DNA of 64,000 nucleotides from Nautilus pompilius (Eukaryota; Mollusca; Cephalopoda; Nautilida; Nautilidae). This document shows, in pieces, positions 63,131-64,000 of this stretch; the first letter of the stretch is position 1, and the number at the start of each line of letters is the position of its first letter. A program made the translations under genes and the position numbers. Below the pieces are notes generated by a model. That model did not search any database. It was given only the letters and a program-made list of their open reading frames with translations, and had not been told where the DNA came from. The DNA is taken from assembly GCA_018389105.1 (NCBI GenBank), contig JACATO010000309.1, forward strand, positions 1 to 64,000, read 5' to 3'.

Positions 63131-64000
63131 TATATCTCAGTTTTGTAACAACATTGAAATAATTGAATAATCACGTCTTTCCAAATAGCCATCACAATTT
63201 TAAAAAATAGTTTAAAGTGGGGCTGATTTTGATTGTTTCTTTGACTCTACAATAGTTGTGAATATAAGACCTCAGCTCAATCTGAGGATCACATTCATAG
63301 ATGTGTGGTCGCATGTTGTTAACATTTCTTCCTACTGATTGTATATAGACACAATACAGAAACAAGATGAAAGAGAAACATCAGAGAAAAACACTTTCAA
63401 ACAGACCTTGTAAGGCTCAGGGATCAAATAAAAACCAAGATAAAATAGTTATTGGAGCTGGCCTTGTTGTGCATGTATGAGCATGCAAATGTACACAATA
63501 AGAACCATAAAGAATCAAGTAAAATCCTCCAAGAATTCAACCAACAGATTTTCTGACAATAAAGACGAAGGATGTCAAATACAAATTATGAATATCTAAG
63601 ATCACAAAGAGAAGACAATCAGTAAGTAATAATGGCATAAGGTAATTTATAGACCACTGGATCTATCATCATCAAGGCTCAATTGCAAACTTTGTAAAAT
63701 GAACTTTTACTCTCAATTTGTTGGAAGTTGAAATCAAAGCAGCGAAAGAAAAACATTTGAAAACAGTTGGAGAGGCATCTATGAAACAAATAAGGCCAGA
63801 AAGATACAGAACACTAATATAAAGTTGCTTTTTAAGGAAAAAAAATTACTTAAAAGCCAATATTGAGATAATTAGCTGTAGTGCCTTAAAATTCACCATT
63901 TTACAAATGTTGGGAGTCCTCAAAGACTCATTTTAAAACTGTCAATTGTTGTTTATTACAACTACAATGGAAATCTAGTGCAAACGTAATTTCAGGATTT

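Larger units (their letters stand above)
55870..64000 (-). repeat. Block B', inverted copy of 24317-37876 with a 4.9-kb deletion
   Basis: Reverse complement of block B at about 97%. Compared with the left copy it lacks 29141-34046 and the MITE, and gains a 377-bp insertion. It runs off the window end. Confidence 0.9.

Noticed and set aside
1-64000. One large simple palindrome covering the window
   Set aside because: Block order is A-C-B against B-A-C, and block C' and block A' are separated by 50.6 kb, so a single mirror duplication does not fit.
1-64000. CRISPR arrays, rRNA genes, operons or a bacterial origin
   Set aside because: No regularly spaced repeats, no rRNA-like sequence and no bacterial gene organisation were seen; introns and transposon types are those of an animal.

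Overview
This is an AT-rich animal nuclear window. It has very short coding exons with canonical GT-AG splice sites, lying in kilobase introns full of decayed DNA transposons, one truncated LINE and tRNA-like SINEs. The mix of hAT, Tigger/pogo, Tc1, mariner, a tRNA-SINE and an immunoglobulin-type receptor gene fits an invertebrate, possibly a mollusc or another lophotrochozoan, but no sequence here fixes the species. There are no bacterial-type genes, no rRNA, no convincing tRNA gene and no CRISPR array. Almost none of the long open reading frames is a gene. The real genes are visible only as small, phase-consistent exons.

Host genes. (1) At 3.8-3.9 kb, minus strand, a TATA box, an ATG and a good splice donor look like the first exon of an unidentified gene. 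(2) At 8.94-20.7 kb, plus strand, four exons in compatible phases (8941, 10980, 13118, 14187) and a probable terminal exon (20641-20695) encode a hydrophobic multi-span membrane protein, perhaps of the MARVEL/CMTM type. (3) At 21.8-37.0 kb, plus strand, there is an immunoglobulin-superfamily gene: start exon 21828, signal-peptide exon 28636, a one-exon Ig domain 31369, a second Ig domain split over 32625 and 35979, and a doubtful exon at 36944. (4) At 60.4-56.8 kb, minus strand, a second copy of the same Ig gene is about 97% identical in introns. It has lost a 4.9-kb piece holding exons 3 and 4.

Duplication layout. Block B (24317-29140 plus 34047-37876) is repeated inverted at 55870-64000 and runs off the window. 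Block A (16050-18956) is repeated inverted at 52255-55342. Block C (18957-20618) is repeated inverted at 1-1658. Both the A copy and the C copy stop at the same point, 18956/18957. The simplest reading is one inverted C-A copy, now split by about 50.6 kb (1659-52254) that contains the other copy. The A/C copies look older (about 5-6% different by eye) than the B copies (about 2-3%). A separate 1.27-kb repeat, R1, occurs three times (5286, 25832, 61850).

Mobile elements fill the space between the two Ig copies. At 37.9-42.3 kb is a hAT element with a LINE inserted in it, flanked by a perfect 12-bp target duplication. At 42.8-48.4 kb are three pogo/Tigger elements in a row. Elsewhere there are a second hAT remnant (11.8-12.4 kb), a Tc1 remnant (22.2-22.9 kb), a mariner remnant in both B copies, a 229-bp MITE present in only one B copy, and a 377-bp insertion present only in the other. 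The last two are dated relative to the duplication by the empty site in the opposite arm. All boundaries and identities were read by eye and are approximate unless a splice site or target duplication fixes them.
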